A stretch of 43,388 nucleotides of DNA from Zychaea mexicana (GCF_025766255.1 NW_026516877.1:1-43388); one strand, 5' to 3'; shown: positions 1-9,400, counted from the first letter of the stretch. Program-made: numbers and translations. Notes: a model not told the origin generated them from the sequence alone.

Positions 1-409
1 TCCAACATGATCAATAACACATATTCTTTAATCGGTCATTAACAATTGCTGTTATTTCCCTCATAACCTCACTTATGTGGACATTTCTTTATTCATACAC
101 ATCTTGGTGAAACACCGATCAGCTATGCTCAGGAAGAAGTTGTCATTATTGGGATCACGTAATTCACATTAGCTACTATCTGAGGCATTTACCCGGATGT
201 ACCTTTTACTCACGCATCATACATTACTTAATCCTATATGATTGAATTATAACATCAATTCATTCGTTCAATGCATATGCTGTAGTAGTTGCTAAGGATA
301 AGCCATTTCTTATAAATAGTGAGAACTTTTGTTATCATAATAAACCAGTTTCAATTCCTTTTGGGTCTCGTTGACTTATTCTGTCTCTTTTGGTTTATTG
401 GATATTACA
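1..409 (+). mobile_element. LTR of a retrotransposon (left end cut by window edge)
   Basis: This stretch aligns without gaps to 12842-13250, with about a dozen mismatches by my count, mostly transitions. The second copy shows the full unit: it starts TGTTGTATCCAA, ends ATATTACA, has TG...CA termini with short imperfect inverted ends, and carries a 5-bp target duplication. Here the first seven bases lie outside the window. I cannot tell whether it is a solo LTR or one end of a full element: the sequence after 409 shows no obvious tRNA primer-binding site, so it is not a convincing 5' LTR of something inside the window. The superfamily (Copia or Gypsy) cannot be decided from the LTR alone. Confidence 0.85.
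311..319 (+). promoter_or_regulatory. TATA box inside LTR
   Basis: TATAAATAG lies about 90 bp before the LTR end and is identical in the other LTR copy (13152-13160). The position suits a plus-strand LTR promoter with transcription starting in the last part of the LTR. That it drives transcription is inferred. Confidence 0.5.
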
Positions 410-468
410 GGGTGTGCAAGCCTTTCACGTGCAGAGTTATTAAGCCTAACAAGTTTACTGGTTAAGGA

Positions 469-776
469 TTAATACCCTTCCTTGCCACTCCTGCACTTTG
501 TGCGTTTGTGGAATAGCTCATTGGTGGCTCCTTCAGGCCTATTGCAGCACATAGCCCAAGCCAGTTGATTCATGTGATGATTTAGTGTCTTGATGAGCTT
601 TCTTTTGTCCAGGGGCATGTCTTCTTCATTACTCTTCTCTTCCTTATCCTTGGCCATGTCTTACTGATGCTTCTTTCGTGTCTCAGCATATTTATGTACC
701 TGTTCCAGTGCAAGATTCAGCCTTAATAATGCAGTCACCAAAATGCGAAGATCGTGATTGTGTCGCTTCCTAGTCC
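469..776 (-). pseudogene. Decayed short ORF, unknown family
   Basis: On the minus strand an open stretch of about 35 codons (from 776, ending in a TAA at about 661-663) continues in the same frame into a 62-codon stretch ending at 469. The combined peptide is basic and acidic in alternation (LWTRKRHNHDLRILVTAL, then MAKDKEEKSNEEDMPLDKRK, then a tail with CNRPEGATNELFHKRTK). The in-frame TAA suggests a nonsense mutation in a once longer gene, perhaps an accessory ORF of a transposon. I do not recognise the family. It lies between the LTR and the AT-rich island and shares composition with neither. Confidence 0.35.
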
Positions 777-779
777 ACA

Positions 780-1330
780 GGTTATGGGAATTAAACCTTA
801 GAGCATTGTTGAACATTAAAAAAATTCATAAGTTCTTAACTTACGAAGGGCTTCTTTTTATGGTTCTTTTTCAAAGAAGAAAAAGGTTCTGAATTCTCAA
901 CCAAAATTTTAATTTTGGGTATTGCAGAATTCACAGATAATTGTTTTTCCATAAAGAAATTTTTAATTTTTTGTCTTAGCAAAAACTATTATCTGAAAAA
1001 AATAATTATTTTTTTCAAAGAAATTAAAAATTAATTAATTAATTTTAATTTCGAAATGATATATCTTTTTAAGAAATTAACTTTAAAGATTTTTATTTAT
1101 TAATGATGCTCTTAACTAATAATAAGGCATAAATAATAAATCCACCAAAATTAATAAATTAAAATTATAAAGGAAAAGATAAAAAAATTGGATTAATTTT
1201 TTTTATTTTTGAAACAATAGTTACTCTTTGTTAAAAATGTTTTTAAATCATATCTTATTTTTTAATCAAGATGATCATGTTTAAATATAATAATAGATAA
1301 TAGTTGACAATAATTAATTAAAAATAGAAT
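780..1330. other. AT-rich gene-free stretch
   Basis: There is a sharp change from roughly balanced composition to very A+T-rich sequence with long A and T runs and small palindromes (for example CCAAAATTTTAATTTTGGG at about 900-919). No coding sequence or RNA gene is visible. It belongs compositionally with the chromodomain-transposase block that follows, and similar sequence resumes beyond the nested transposons at 8725-9370. Confidence 0.6.
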
Positions 1331-1394
1331 GGCGGAATGGTAGTAATGAGCAAATCCCTTCTTTAGTCTAGGAATACCTGAATAACGACTAAGG
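1331..1394 (+). repeat. Direct repeat R1 with internal stem-loop
   Basis: This is an imperfect direct repeat of 3251-3309. Both begin GGCGGAAYGGTAGT, share ATCCCYTCTYTA and CTAGGAATAC, and differ by a 3-base gap plus about a dozen substitutions. R1 can fold an 8-bp stem CTTTAGTC (1361-1368) with GACTAAGG (1387-1394), including one G-T pair, and an inner AGG/CCT hairpin. The pair R1/R2 closely flanks the decayed chromodomain transposase. It may be a terminal direct repeat or a structured RNA. It has no canonical tRNA T-arm. Confidence 0.55.
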
Positions 1395-1489
1395 CAGTAT
1401 ATCAGAATCATTAGATTATTAAACATTTATAGTTTTTATGAAAATCATTCTATAATTAATTATTATTATGACCATTATTTTATATTTTA

Positions 1490-3052
1490 CTATATTTGTA
1501 TATGACTTTGATCTAAATATTTATTAATTATTTCTTTCTCATTAAAATTATTATAAGGAATCCATGTATTTTCATTTTCATCATGATATTTCCATTTAAC
1601 CAAGAATAAATACTTATTATTTTCATATTTATGATCTATTATATTTTCAACTTCAAAAGTTTTTATTGATTGTTTTCCTTTATTCTTACATTTTCTTTTT
1701 TTTTCATTAAATTTAGGAATATCATCTTCACTTGAATCATTAATATCTTGGTTCTCTTGTATTTCATCATCACTATATTCATTATTTATATTACTATTAC
1801 CTATATTTAGAGCTAATAATTCATCTTGTATATTTATCATTTCATTTAACTTTTGTTTATTTATTTCTTCATTTGTAATTACTATATCTATTAATTTTTT
1901 TTCAGAGGGGAGTTCAAAACAATTAGTTTCCCAAAGTTTATGATGAGGTAAAATAGGAACATTAAATAATTCAGCAAATTTTTGTATATTTTTAAGTAAA
2001 CAAGCAACCTTAAATTGTAAATTATAAAATTTAATATTATTCATTCTTACTACAGCACTATTATTATTAAACCTTTTGAATTTATTACCTATTTCAGCGC
2101 ATTGATTTTCTACTTTAGAACGGAAACTACCAAATACATTATTAAAATGTTTCTCTCGTTCTGTTAGATTAACTTTATTTTCTTTGCGAATTGGAAATAC
2201 AAAATTATTATTTGAAAATTCAATGTCTTTTATTTTAGCTAAGTCAATAAATTTATTAATAAATAATGTATAACCTCTATCCATTACTAAAACATCATGG
2301 CTATGTATTTTTTTATATAACTTCATATTTAAAAACATTGATCCATCTGAACTATCAGCACAATAATCACTATTAGAAATAAGTAAATTCATATCATTAA
2401 TATCAATAATATCTGTGTACGCAAACCTCTCTTTTTTAATTTATATGAATATAATCTTTCTTTTTTTATATCTGTATCAACATATTGAATACGAGAATCA
2501 TGTCTATCAATAATTAAAGTAATATGTTTATATAATTCTGGATTATTTTTTCTTGAACTATATAATCTTAATAAGATAGATGAAAACATGTTTTTATAAT
2601 AATTATTTAAAATTTTATTTAATCTAATATAATTTTCTTCAAACATCCAAAATTTTTTATAAAAATCATAAAATGAACTATAAGGTAGATATCTTTCTAT
2701 ATTATCTTTTCCTGATTTACCTGGAACTAAATGATATAGTAAAAATAAACCTTTTTCGATTTTATTATATGGTCCTGGATATTCAATATTTGAATACAAT
2801 ACATTTAAAAAAAAGAATACTGTAGTATATCCTAACTTATTTTTTAATTCATTTTTGATTTTATCTATATTATTTATTTTTTTTATTTCAGTACGATGTT
2901 TATATTTATTATTAATAATTTTTCAATTTTATTTAAGAATTCCCCTATTGGTTTATTATTTTTTCAGCTTCTAAATTTATATTATTTTCACAATTATCTG
3001 AAATTTCTACTAGATCTTTTATATTATTAGTAGTAAAGGGGTTTAATTCTTA
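1490..3052 (-). pseudogene. DDE transposase with C-terminal chromodomain, decayed
   Basis: Minus-strand coding pieces join into one transposase. An N-terminal part (3052 to about 2800) has several frameshifts. A middle part (2799-2410) holds LIIDRHDSR (first catalytic Asp) and YSYKLKKRGLRTQ. After a one-base frameshift near 2410-2420, a C-terminal part (2392-1490) holds DGSMFLNMKLYKK, VLVMDRGYTLF (second Asp) and HFNNVFGSFRSKVENQCAEI (third acidic residue, Glu). This layout fits the DDE_Tnp_4-like superfamily. The last 50 residues (about 1505-1660) form a chromodomain: FEVENIIDHKYENNKYLFLV, then KWKY and NTWIP. An acidic/Asn-rich linker separates the two. Codon use is extremely A+T-rich, unlike the Harbinger and mariner genes next door. 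The copy is dead. I recall similar proteins from Glomeromycota genomes, but no search was possible. Confidence 0.75.
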
Positions 3053-3250
3053 AATTGTAAAATAAAATAGGTTTTGTTGATTAAACAGATATATAAGTTT
3101 AAAAAAAAATAATATATTTAAATACATTTATTTTAATTTTTTTAAAGTTTTTGTCTTTTTTAATTTATATATAATTTTTTAATTCTTATAAACATATTTA
3201 ATTCTTTAAAAGAGTTATATCCTTTAATGTTTAAATTTAAAACTTATGGT
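3053..3250. other. AT-rich spacer
   Basis: Very A+T-rich, with poly-A and poly-T runs. No ORF or RNA gene is seen. It separates the decayed N-terminus of the chromodomain transposase from repeat R2. Confidence 0.5.
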
Positions 3251-3309
3251 GGCGGAACGGTAGTGAGCATATCCCCTCTCTACCCTAGGAATACTTGGAC
3301 GACGGGTAG
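3251..3309 (+). repeat. Direct repeat R2 with internal stem-loop
   Basis: Partner of R1 (1331-1394), in the same orientation. Its stem is CTACCC (3280-3285) with GGGTAG (3304-3309). Relative to R1, two base pairs of the stem changed on both sides (G-C to C-G and T-A to C-G), so pairing is kept while sequence is not. The inner AGG/CTT hairpin is also kept. Two sequences are too few for a statistical test, but the pattern argues for selection on a folded RNA or DNA form before the copies diverged. Confidence 0.55.
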
Positions 3310-3419
3310 CTTGACAATGAGATTTAGAGTCGGGGGGTGAAAGGAATAACTAAAATTAATTTACTGTTTACAGTAAAATTAATTGTTATGGATTGAACCT
3401 CAAAGTGGGCGTCAGCTAA

Positions 3420-3449
3420 GAGCATCCCCAGCGGTTGTGCCAAATCCCA
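3420..3449 (+). repeat. Left terminal inverted repeat of Harbinger element
   Basis: Starts GAGCATCCCCAGCGGTTGTG and pairs with 6171-6200 over 30 bp with two mismatches. It is preceded by target duplication TAA at 3417-3419. Confidence 0.95.
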
Positions 3450-3599
3450 TCCTAAATTTGGAGTCAGTTATCATAGGGGGACCATAGAATTCACATATTT
3501 TCCCAGCGGTTGTGCCAATTTCGTGTTCCAAAATTAAACTTTGCTGTAAAACTCCTTCTTGACTCTCCCACTTATTTTTATTTGATTCTTCAGAAAAAC

Positions 3600-4947
3600 A
3601 TGGAAAACCAACTTAAGAGAATGCTCGAAGAAGATGCCAAACGACGCATTCGCCGTCGCTCATTGGCACGTCTCATTGAAACACTCGAAGAAGATTCCGA
3701 AGACGAAGAGCAACCAAAACGTAGAGGAGGTTCTGTCGCTGGTCGCAAAACTATCAACCGTAGTCGCGTCGAAGGTCATGATAGACTTTATGCTGACTAC
3801 TTCTCGGATGATCCAGTGTATCCTGAGAGTCTGTTCAGACGTCGTTTCCACATGTCCAGGAACGTATTTGACAAGGTACTCAAGGGACTAATAGAAAAGC
3901 ATTGGTACTTCCCTCAAAAGTACGATGCCGCTTTGAAACCTGGATTGACGCCCTTGCAAAAGGCAACTGCTGCAATCCGACAGCTCGCTTACGGGGTCTC
4001 GGCTGACACAGTGGACGAGTATGTACGCTGCGGTGAAAGTACTGCTCTACAATGCCTGGAGTACTTTTGTGAGGGCGTGATCGAGAACCACGGTGAGGAA
4101 TACCTTCGAAGTCCAACGAAGGAAGACCTCGACCGTATCCTCAAGAACAGTGAAGGGCGCGGATTTCCCGGCATGATCGGGTCTCTCGACTGCATGCACT
4201 GGGAATAGAAGAACTGTCCCTCCGGTTGGAAGGGACAGTATCAAGGCAAGGAGAAGGTCGCTACGATCATTTTGGAAGCCGTGGCCGATTACGAAACATG
4301 GATATGGCATGCGCATTTTGGCCTTCCTGGGTCCTTAAACGACATCAATGTCCTCCACCGATCCCCATTGTTCAGCAACACTGCCTCTGATCTTACGCCC
4401 GCGATCAAGTTCACTGTGAATGGTCATGAATATGATAAAGGGTATTATTTGGTTGATGGCATTTACCCACCATGGGCAATGTTCGTCAACACAATTTCAT
4501 ACCCGGTCGAGCAAAAGAAGAAGGTAAGAATGATACCATAAAACTCAATGAGTCCTTTACTCATCTTATATACAGCTTTTTGCTAGAATGCAAGAAGCTT
4601 GGCGTAAGGATGTTGAACGTGCGTTTGGAATCCTGCAAGCAAGATTTGCCGTGATCCGACATCCAGCAAAGCTTTGGGATCTCAACAAGCTGGCCATTAT
4701 CATGAAGGCATGCATTATCATGCATAATATGATAATTGAGAGTGACCGCGAAGACCGGGATGAAGATGAAGAACGCGAGGAACTGAGATGTGAAGGGCCT
4801 GTACCATCTTTGGTAATTGAGAGAAACCCTAACACGATGAGGGAATTTTTCCAATGCTACAGTGAGATCAGAGATGAAGCTGTTCACAATCAACTGAAAA
4901 AAGAACTCATTGAACATTTATGGGCTCATTATGGCAACAGTGCCTGA
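3600..4947 (+). pseudogene. Harbinger transposase (DDE_Tnp_4 type), one nonsense codon
   Basis: Catalyses cut-and-paste transposition in the nucleus. Two exons: 3600-4523 and 4576-4947, with a 52-nt GTAAGA...ACAG intron in phase 0. The start at 3600 (MENQLKRML) is preferred over an in-frame ATG at 3510, because the extra residues lie close to the terminal repeat and look like leader. The N-terminus is charged, with a helical part around LFRRRFHMSRNVFDK. Catalytic motifs are GMIGSLDCMHWE (Asp 1), PGSLNDINVLHRSP (Asp 2) and ERAFGILQARF (Glu). Codon 203 (4206-4208) is TAG where the family has Trp (HWEWKNC), a TGG-to-TAG change. All else is open to TGA at 4947, 431 codons. As read, the protein would stop right after the first Asp, so this copy is probably inactive unless read through. 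Confidence 0.92.
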
Positions 4948-5044
4948 AAAATATATTCATTCCATGTAAATAACAGTATGAGCAAACAGTACTTTGACTT
5001 TAAGCAAATGAGTTCTTTTGTATAAACATTTATTAATAAGTAGC

Positions 5045-5994
5045 TTACGCTTCCGCTTCCGCTTCTGCTTCTGCTTCTGTTTCGTTTTCAGATCCATCTT
5101 GTCCCTCTTGTGAGACACAAGCATGGTCTTCAACTTCAGCTTCGGCTTCGGCTTCAGCTTCAGCTCGAGCTTCAGCTTCTTCCAGTCTCTTGAGAGCCTG
5201 TCTCTTGCGTTTCAAGAAATAGGCACGAGAGAGCTCATCCATGCCTTCCAAACTCATGCTCATCATGTTGTTGTCAGCAAGCTCTCGTTCCATGTCGAAT
5301 CTTTCTCTGTCGAGAGAATACTGCTTTCGTTGCAGAGCCAAGGCTTCGGCGTTGTGTTCGTCACGTTTACGCTTGTGAGAAGCCTCTTGCTCTTGCTTCT
5401 TGGCTTGCTTGCGACCAACTGGACGAGCTTCACCTCCTTCGGCAGGGACACTGTTGCCAGTTGTCTTCTCCACGTAACGGACCAAGAACTTTGGCTGGTT
5501 ATAGAGGAGCTTGTAGCAATGGTCAAGCTTGAAGCGAGCCTTCTTCGTTGGCGATGTTTGCCTGAACAAGTCTTTTGCAAGGTCGAGCTACACGATGACA
5601 ATCAATGTAAATATTTGTAATTGTGGTAGTGCTGTTAGGATAAATGTTTATTTACCAATGACATATCATTCTGACCACTTCCTTGTCGTGCTGTGACCTG
5701 CGCTAAACAGCCACACAACCGAGCTACTTCTCTTTGGATGTTACCCCATCTGCTCAACATAGAGCCAGGGGTACTTCGGCGGGTTATATCGCCTCCTTTC
5801 GAAATGAACTCATCATGTACGTCCTTCCAAAAACCCGACTCATTGGGCTTGAGACCGCTACGCTGATCCGTGCCTTGTGCACTGTTCACAGTCTTATCAA
5901 CCCAAGCCTTGCACAGCAACGTATCCTCTTCAACAGTCCAGCCAAAGCCTCGAGTGGAGTTGGTGGTGGGATTGGTGGTGTTAATGTCAGACAT
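5045..5994 (-). CDS. Harbinger-encoded Myb/SANT-like DNA-binding protein
   Basis: Second protein of the Harbinger element. In characterised members it helps the transposase enter the nucleus and bind the element ends. Two exons: 5994-5656 and 5587-5045, with a 68-nt GTAAAT...GTAG intron in phase 0, giving 293 residues. Residues about 17-95 form a trihelix/SANT-like domain (GFGWTVEEDTLLCKAW, GFWKDVHDEF, LSRWGNIQREVA). Exon 2 starts LDLAKDLFRQTSPTKKARFK and continues with LDHCYKLL, the segment that usually follows. Then come a basic coiled coil (QYSLDRERFDMEREL) and an Ala-Glu repeat tail encoded by a GCTTC-type microsatellite. The gene is open from end to end and converges on the transposase, with 97 bases between the stop codons. 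Confidence 0.88.
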
Positions 5995-6170
5995 CTTGTT
6001 CGAGATTTTGTTTGAAGAAGACTTTAATAATATGCACGCCCTGATTTCAATTTTGAAACGCGCGTTTCAAATTTGGGGATCAGCATTGGAAAAATAGCAA
6101 ATTTGGAATTGGCATTTGGAAATAGAATGACCGCTGGGAATAAAAAAATTCTATTCTAAATTTCAAATTT

Positions 6171-6200
6171 GGGATTTGGTACAACTGCTGGGGATGCTCT
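6171..6200 (-). repeat. Right terminal inverted repeat of Harbinger element
   Basis: Read on the minus strand it starts GAGCATCCCCAGCAGTTGTA. It is followed on the plus strand by target duplication TAA at 6201-6203. Removing the element and one TAA restores an uninterrupted mariner-like terminal repeat. Confidence 0.95.
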
Positions 6201-6299
6201 AAAGGGGCCATTTTTTGCAAAAATCAAATCGACTTTAAACCCCGCGTCAGGTAATACAATTCTTTTTTGATCTAATGATAATGATGCAGAAAATATAAT

Positions 6300-8414
6300 T
6301 TATTGAAGGTAAGTTTCAGTATAATTAGAGAAATCCAAGGTTGGTGGAAGCACTCGATGGCTTCTATATTTTTTTGTAGCCCATTCGGCTCTTCTAATAT
6401 CTAGTCCTCTATTATACATTTCAATAAACTTCCAAGCACGTTGTTCATAATGAATGATGTGTTGGATAGGAATTCTCTTATGCAATGTTTTGACACGCGT
6501 TTGCAAAGATTTAAACGAGTAATCGCATTCTTCTCGAGCAATTCTCTTCATCTCTGCCCACACTCTTTCTATCCAATTGCACTCGCAATGGTACTTTGGA
6601 TAAAGCTCAAAAATCATATAGTTGCTTTCGCATATTTCAGCAAGAAGCGATTTTGAGCTTTGAAGTCTGGTTGCTCTGCCATTAAGTGCACTGCACAGCA
6701 ATTGCCTTAATTTTCTCCTTGACACATCTTTTTCAATCCTTGCTCTAGCCAAAGACACCTCTCCTTCAATACTGCCTCAAGACCACGAGCACGACCGTCA
6801 CCGTCCACCATATGCTGAATTCGCCACTGTCCATTTGCATCATAATAGCCGGTATCATGCGAGATGATCTGCTTTCCACCAGGTCCAAGGTTCATTTTAA
6901 ATGCATTCAGTGCATTATCTGGCATTGTGGAATGATTGGAACTCTGGTCGAAACAGAACACTCCTATGCAATTGGGATGCAATTCATTGAACTCTTCAAT
7001 TGCTGATTTCAATTGTTCTGCCATGTTCTCCTTCTTCCAATATCCATCATTGGCAGCACCAGGAAGAATCGTACAACAGGAAAAAAGACCATGACACGAG
7101 CAACCAAATGCACTTAGCATAATAGCACGCCCTTCTCCTTTTTTACAAATGATGGTTTCGTCACAAGCAAGGTATACTCTTCTTTTGCTATCATTGGAGT
7201 AGAAATACGTTTCATCGTGCGTTACAAGTACTTTTTGCCGATCCTAACATAACATATAAAATATTAGAACTTTTAAAACCATTTTTTCAAACATTTTCTA
7301 TAGATATAATTACCCAGACTTCCAATGACAATTCCTTCAGTTCATCATTATTGTCATAATGATTCATGGACTTTCTGTATTCGAGCATTCTTTCTGCCCA
7401 TTTCTTCCGGTATTCCACCACGTCTTATCGTTCATGTCCGTCAATATAAACCGAATCCGTCTTACTGCGACTAGTAAATCCCCATAGCTTCAAATAACGA
7501 CGAACTATTGATTCTGAAATTTCTTCCAAACGCTGATCCAGGGTGTTTTGATCAATCACCAGGTCGTTTTCAATGAAAAACTTGAGTTTACGGATTGTTC
7601 TTTGTTCTGGTCGAACTGAACGGAAATATGCGATACAATCATCTTTCAAATGTTCATCTCGAAGGATGGAAGCAGTTTTGACGTGTGCACCTCGTTTTGA
7701 TGTTGTTAAGCTGTTTATCGCCAAGTATTCGTTGGCCCATTCGTGGATACGTCGTGCAAAGCGTTTTCCTTTTTTCCAAGTGTCTTTGCTTAGTTGCTCT
7801 GATGCCTCCATTCTACCAATTCCTTTTGAGATTTTCAGAAAAAAATGATGGAGAGTGCTAAGATGTGTTCTTTCGAAATGGCTGACCTCAGGTGTTTTTT
7901 GAAATGGATCAGCATATTTTTTAAGAGCAGAAGCAGCATTTTTGAATTTGTTGATTTGCTCTTCTTTCTTTGTGAGTTTTGCTGCTTTTTGTTCGATGCG
8001 TTGCTTCCAGAAGAGTTCGTCTACTCGCGCGGATCCCTTTGCTTTCTCTTGTTGTTTCTTTTTGCTGCTTTCAATTGTCCGTGGGTCACTTTTATTGTAA
8101 ATCTTTGGCCTTCCTTGTTTGTCAGCACCAGGTTTCCAAACAACAAAGTTAGCTTTCAACAAGCTGGTTTGAACGTCGTTTAATTCTTCTTCGTTCAGGC
8201 TAGTGGGATCTTCATCCACAGCTTCTTCTTCCTCATCCGTGATCTCGTCGTCACTAAGAGGGGATTCTTCCTCTTGTTGAATGTCTTGAACTTCGATCTC
8301 TTGTTGTTCGCGTTCTGCTCTTTCGCATTCTGCTTTTTCGTGTTCAAGTCTCAATCTTTTTCCTTGTTCGTAGTTGGCTTTACCAACTTTAGCTCTTCTT
8401 TTGGTTCCTGCCAT
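6300..8414 (-). pseudogene. Tc1/mariner-like DDE transposase, decayed
   Basis: Exon 1 runs from ATG 8414 to 7314, a 70-nt GTAATT...TTAG intron covers 7313-7244, and exon 2 runs from 7243 to the stop at 6300. Exon 1 encodes an acidic/Glu-rich start, a KPGADKQGRPKIY segment, then helices and SVYIDGHER. Exon 2 carries the catalytic core: VTHDETYFYSND (Asp 1), FCFDQSSNHS (Asp 2), and FELYPKYHCECNWIERVW (third acidic residue Glu). The C-terminus includes KKYRSHR, usual for this large fungal transposase group. Three lesions are seen: in-frame TAA at 7425-7427 (after DGHER), in-frame TAA at 6707-6709, and a one-base loss near 6650-6655 where the frame moves from AEQPDFKAQN to SLLAEICESN. The copy is dead but young enough that all motifs are readable. 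Confidence 0.9.
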
Positions 8415-8694
8415 TTAAATGCGTATTTAATTATGAAGTTGGTGAAAGATGACGTGGAAAAGATTTGCGATTCAAAATAGATGATGGGGAAATGGTGTAC
8501 AAAAATTGTTCGTTTCCTAGCTAAAAGTACTAAAAATAGTAGACTTCGAAGCGTCATAGCTCAGCAACAAGTGAGCGCATTAAAAAAAATTAGTATGTTA
8601 TGTTCCTCTCCTCTAAAGCTATCGATTCTGCTATCTTTTGTGGCAATTAAGCATGCAGAGATAACTCTATGAAGGCTGGAAATCGGGTCTTAAA

Positions 8695-8724
8695 TTGGCC
8701 CCTTTAGCTGACACCCACTTTAGC
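8695..8724 (-). repeat. Right terminal inverted repeat of mariner-like element
   Basis: Minus-strand reading AAAGTGGGTGTCAGCTAAAG continues GGGGCCA. It matches the left repeat rebuilt across the Harbinger insertion (3401-3419 joined to 6204-6211) with one C/T difference in the GGGYGTC part. Confidence 0.85.
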
Positions 8725-9400
8725 TATTTTTTTGTAAGTGATAATAGAGTATAAACAATTATATCAATGAAACAGGTCTCTTAACAGTATTATCTGCAAT
8801 CAGGAAGAACCTTATAGCCTTAGACAAATGTCAAAAATTTATAAAATAATTATAATTATGTTTATATTTTAAGGGTTACTTAATATAATAAATAAAAATT
8901 CAATTTTTACAAAAAAGTAATTGAGTTTAAAATTGATTTATAATAATCATAAAATATACAACAATTATTAAATTTTATTTAAATCAAAAAGTATTGGTAT
9001 ATCCCCTAACTTGATGGTGAGAATAATATAAAAAAGAAGCTAAAAATATATAAGTTTTTATTACTTTCTATTTATAATATTATTATATATGAATTTAAAG
9101 ATCTTTATTATTTTTATTATTTTTCAAATTTCAAAATATTCTCTTAATTTTAAATGTTATATAAATTTGAAAATAAACTCTGATTTTGGAAATTATATTT
9201 AATCTCAATATATTATTTACTTCTATGGGATTATTGTTTGTGATAATTATTAATCGAGGTCTCATCAGGTTTTCATCTTATCTATTTTAGGGAATAAGTT
9301 TTAAATTTTAATAGATAAAAATATAATTAAAAAACTAGATCGAAATTTTATTAATTCTAAAATGTTTTTCATTGTATAGAAGTGCATAAATACAAGTCGA
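8725..9400. other. AT-rich gene-free stretch, continuation of left island
   Basis: Composition returns to the A+T-rich type seen at 780-3400. No open coding frame or RNA gene is visible. The simplest reading is that the mariner-like element inserted into a single AT-rich block reaching from about 780 to about 9370. No terminal repeats of that block were found. Confidence 0.5.

Larger units (their letters stand above)
3420..6200 (+). mobile_element. PIF/Harbinger DNA transposon, nearly intact
   Basis: The terminal inverted repeats are 30 bp with two mismatches (3420-3449 and 6171-6200), each starting GAGCATCCCCAGC. The 3-bp target duplication TAA (3417-3419 and 6201-6203) is typical of the superfamily. 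Two convergent genes fill it, as in other Harbinger elements: a DDE transposase on plus (3600-4947) and a Myb/SANT-like DNA-binding protein on minus (5045-5994). It inserted into the left terminal repeat of the mariner-like element, so it is younger. The only lesion seen is one nonsense codon in the transposase. Confidence 0.95.
3401..8724 (-). mobile_element. Tc1/mariner-like DNA transposon, interrupted
   Basis: The right terminal repeat (8695-8724) reads on the minus strand AAAGTGGGTGTCAGCTAAAG, then GGGGCCA. The left copy is AAAGTGGGCGTCAGC followed by TAA, and resumes at 6201 with TAAAGGGGCCA: the Harbinger element 3420-6200 sits inside the left terminal repeat. Between the repeats lies a decayed DDE transposase on the minus strand (8414 to 6300). 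The exact outermost base and a TA target duplication could not be fixed. Without the nested element the unit is about 2.5 kb. Confidence 0.8.

Noticed and set aside
410..780. Internal region of a retrotransposon starting at the 1-409 LTR
   Set aside because: No primer-binding site follows the LTR and no gag or pol motif is found downstream.
1331..1394. R1/R2 repeats as tRNA or SINE heads
   Set aside because: GGCGGAAYGGTAG resembles a D arm, but there is no T arm (TTCRA), no acceptor pairing and no A/B box pair.
3510..3599. N-terminal extension of the Harbinger transposase from ATG 3510
   Set aside because: The added residues lie in leader sequence close to the terminal repeat and do not resemble the family; ATG 3600 fits better.
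5123..5620. 165-codon plus-strand ORF
   Set aside because: It is the antisense shadow of the SANT gene exon, with Phe/Ser repeats complementary to the Ala-Glu tract.
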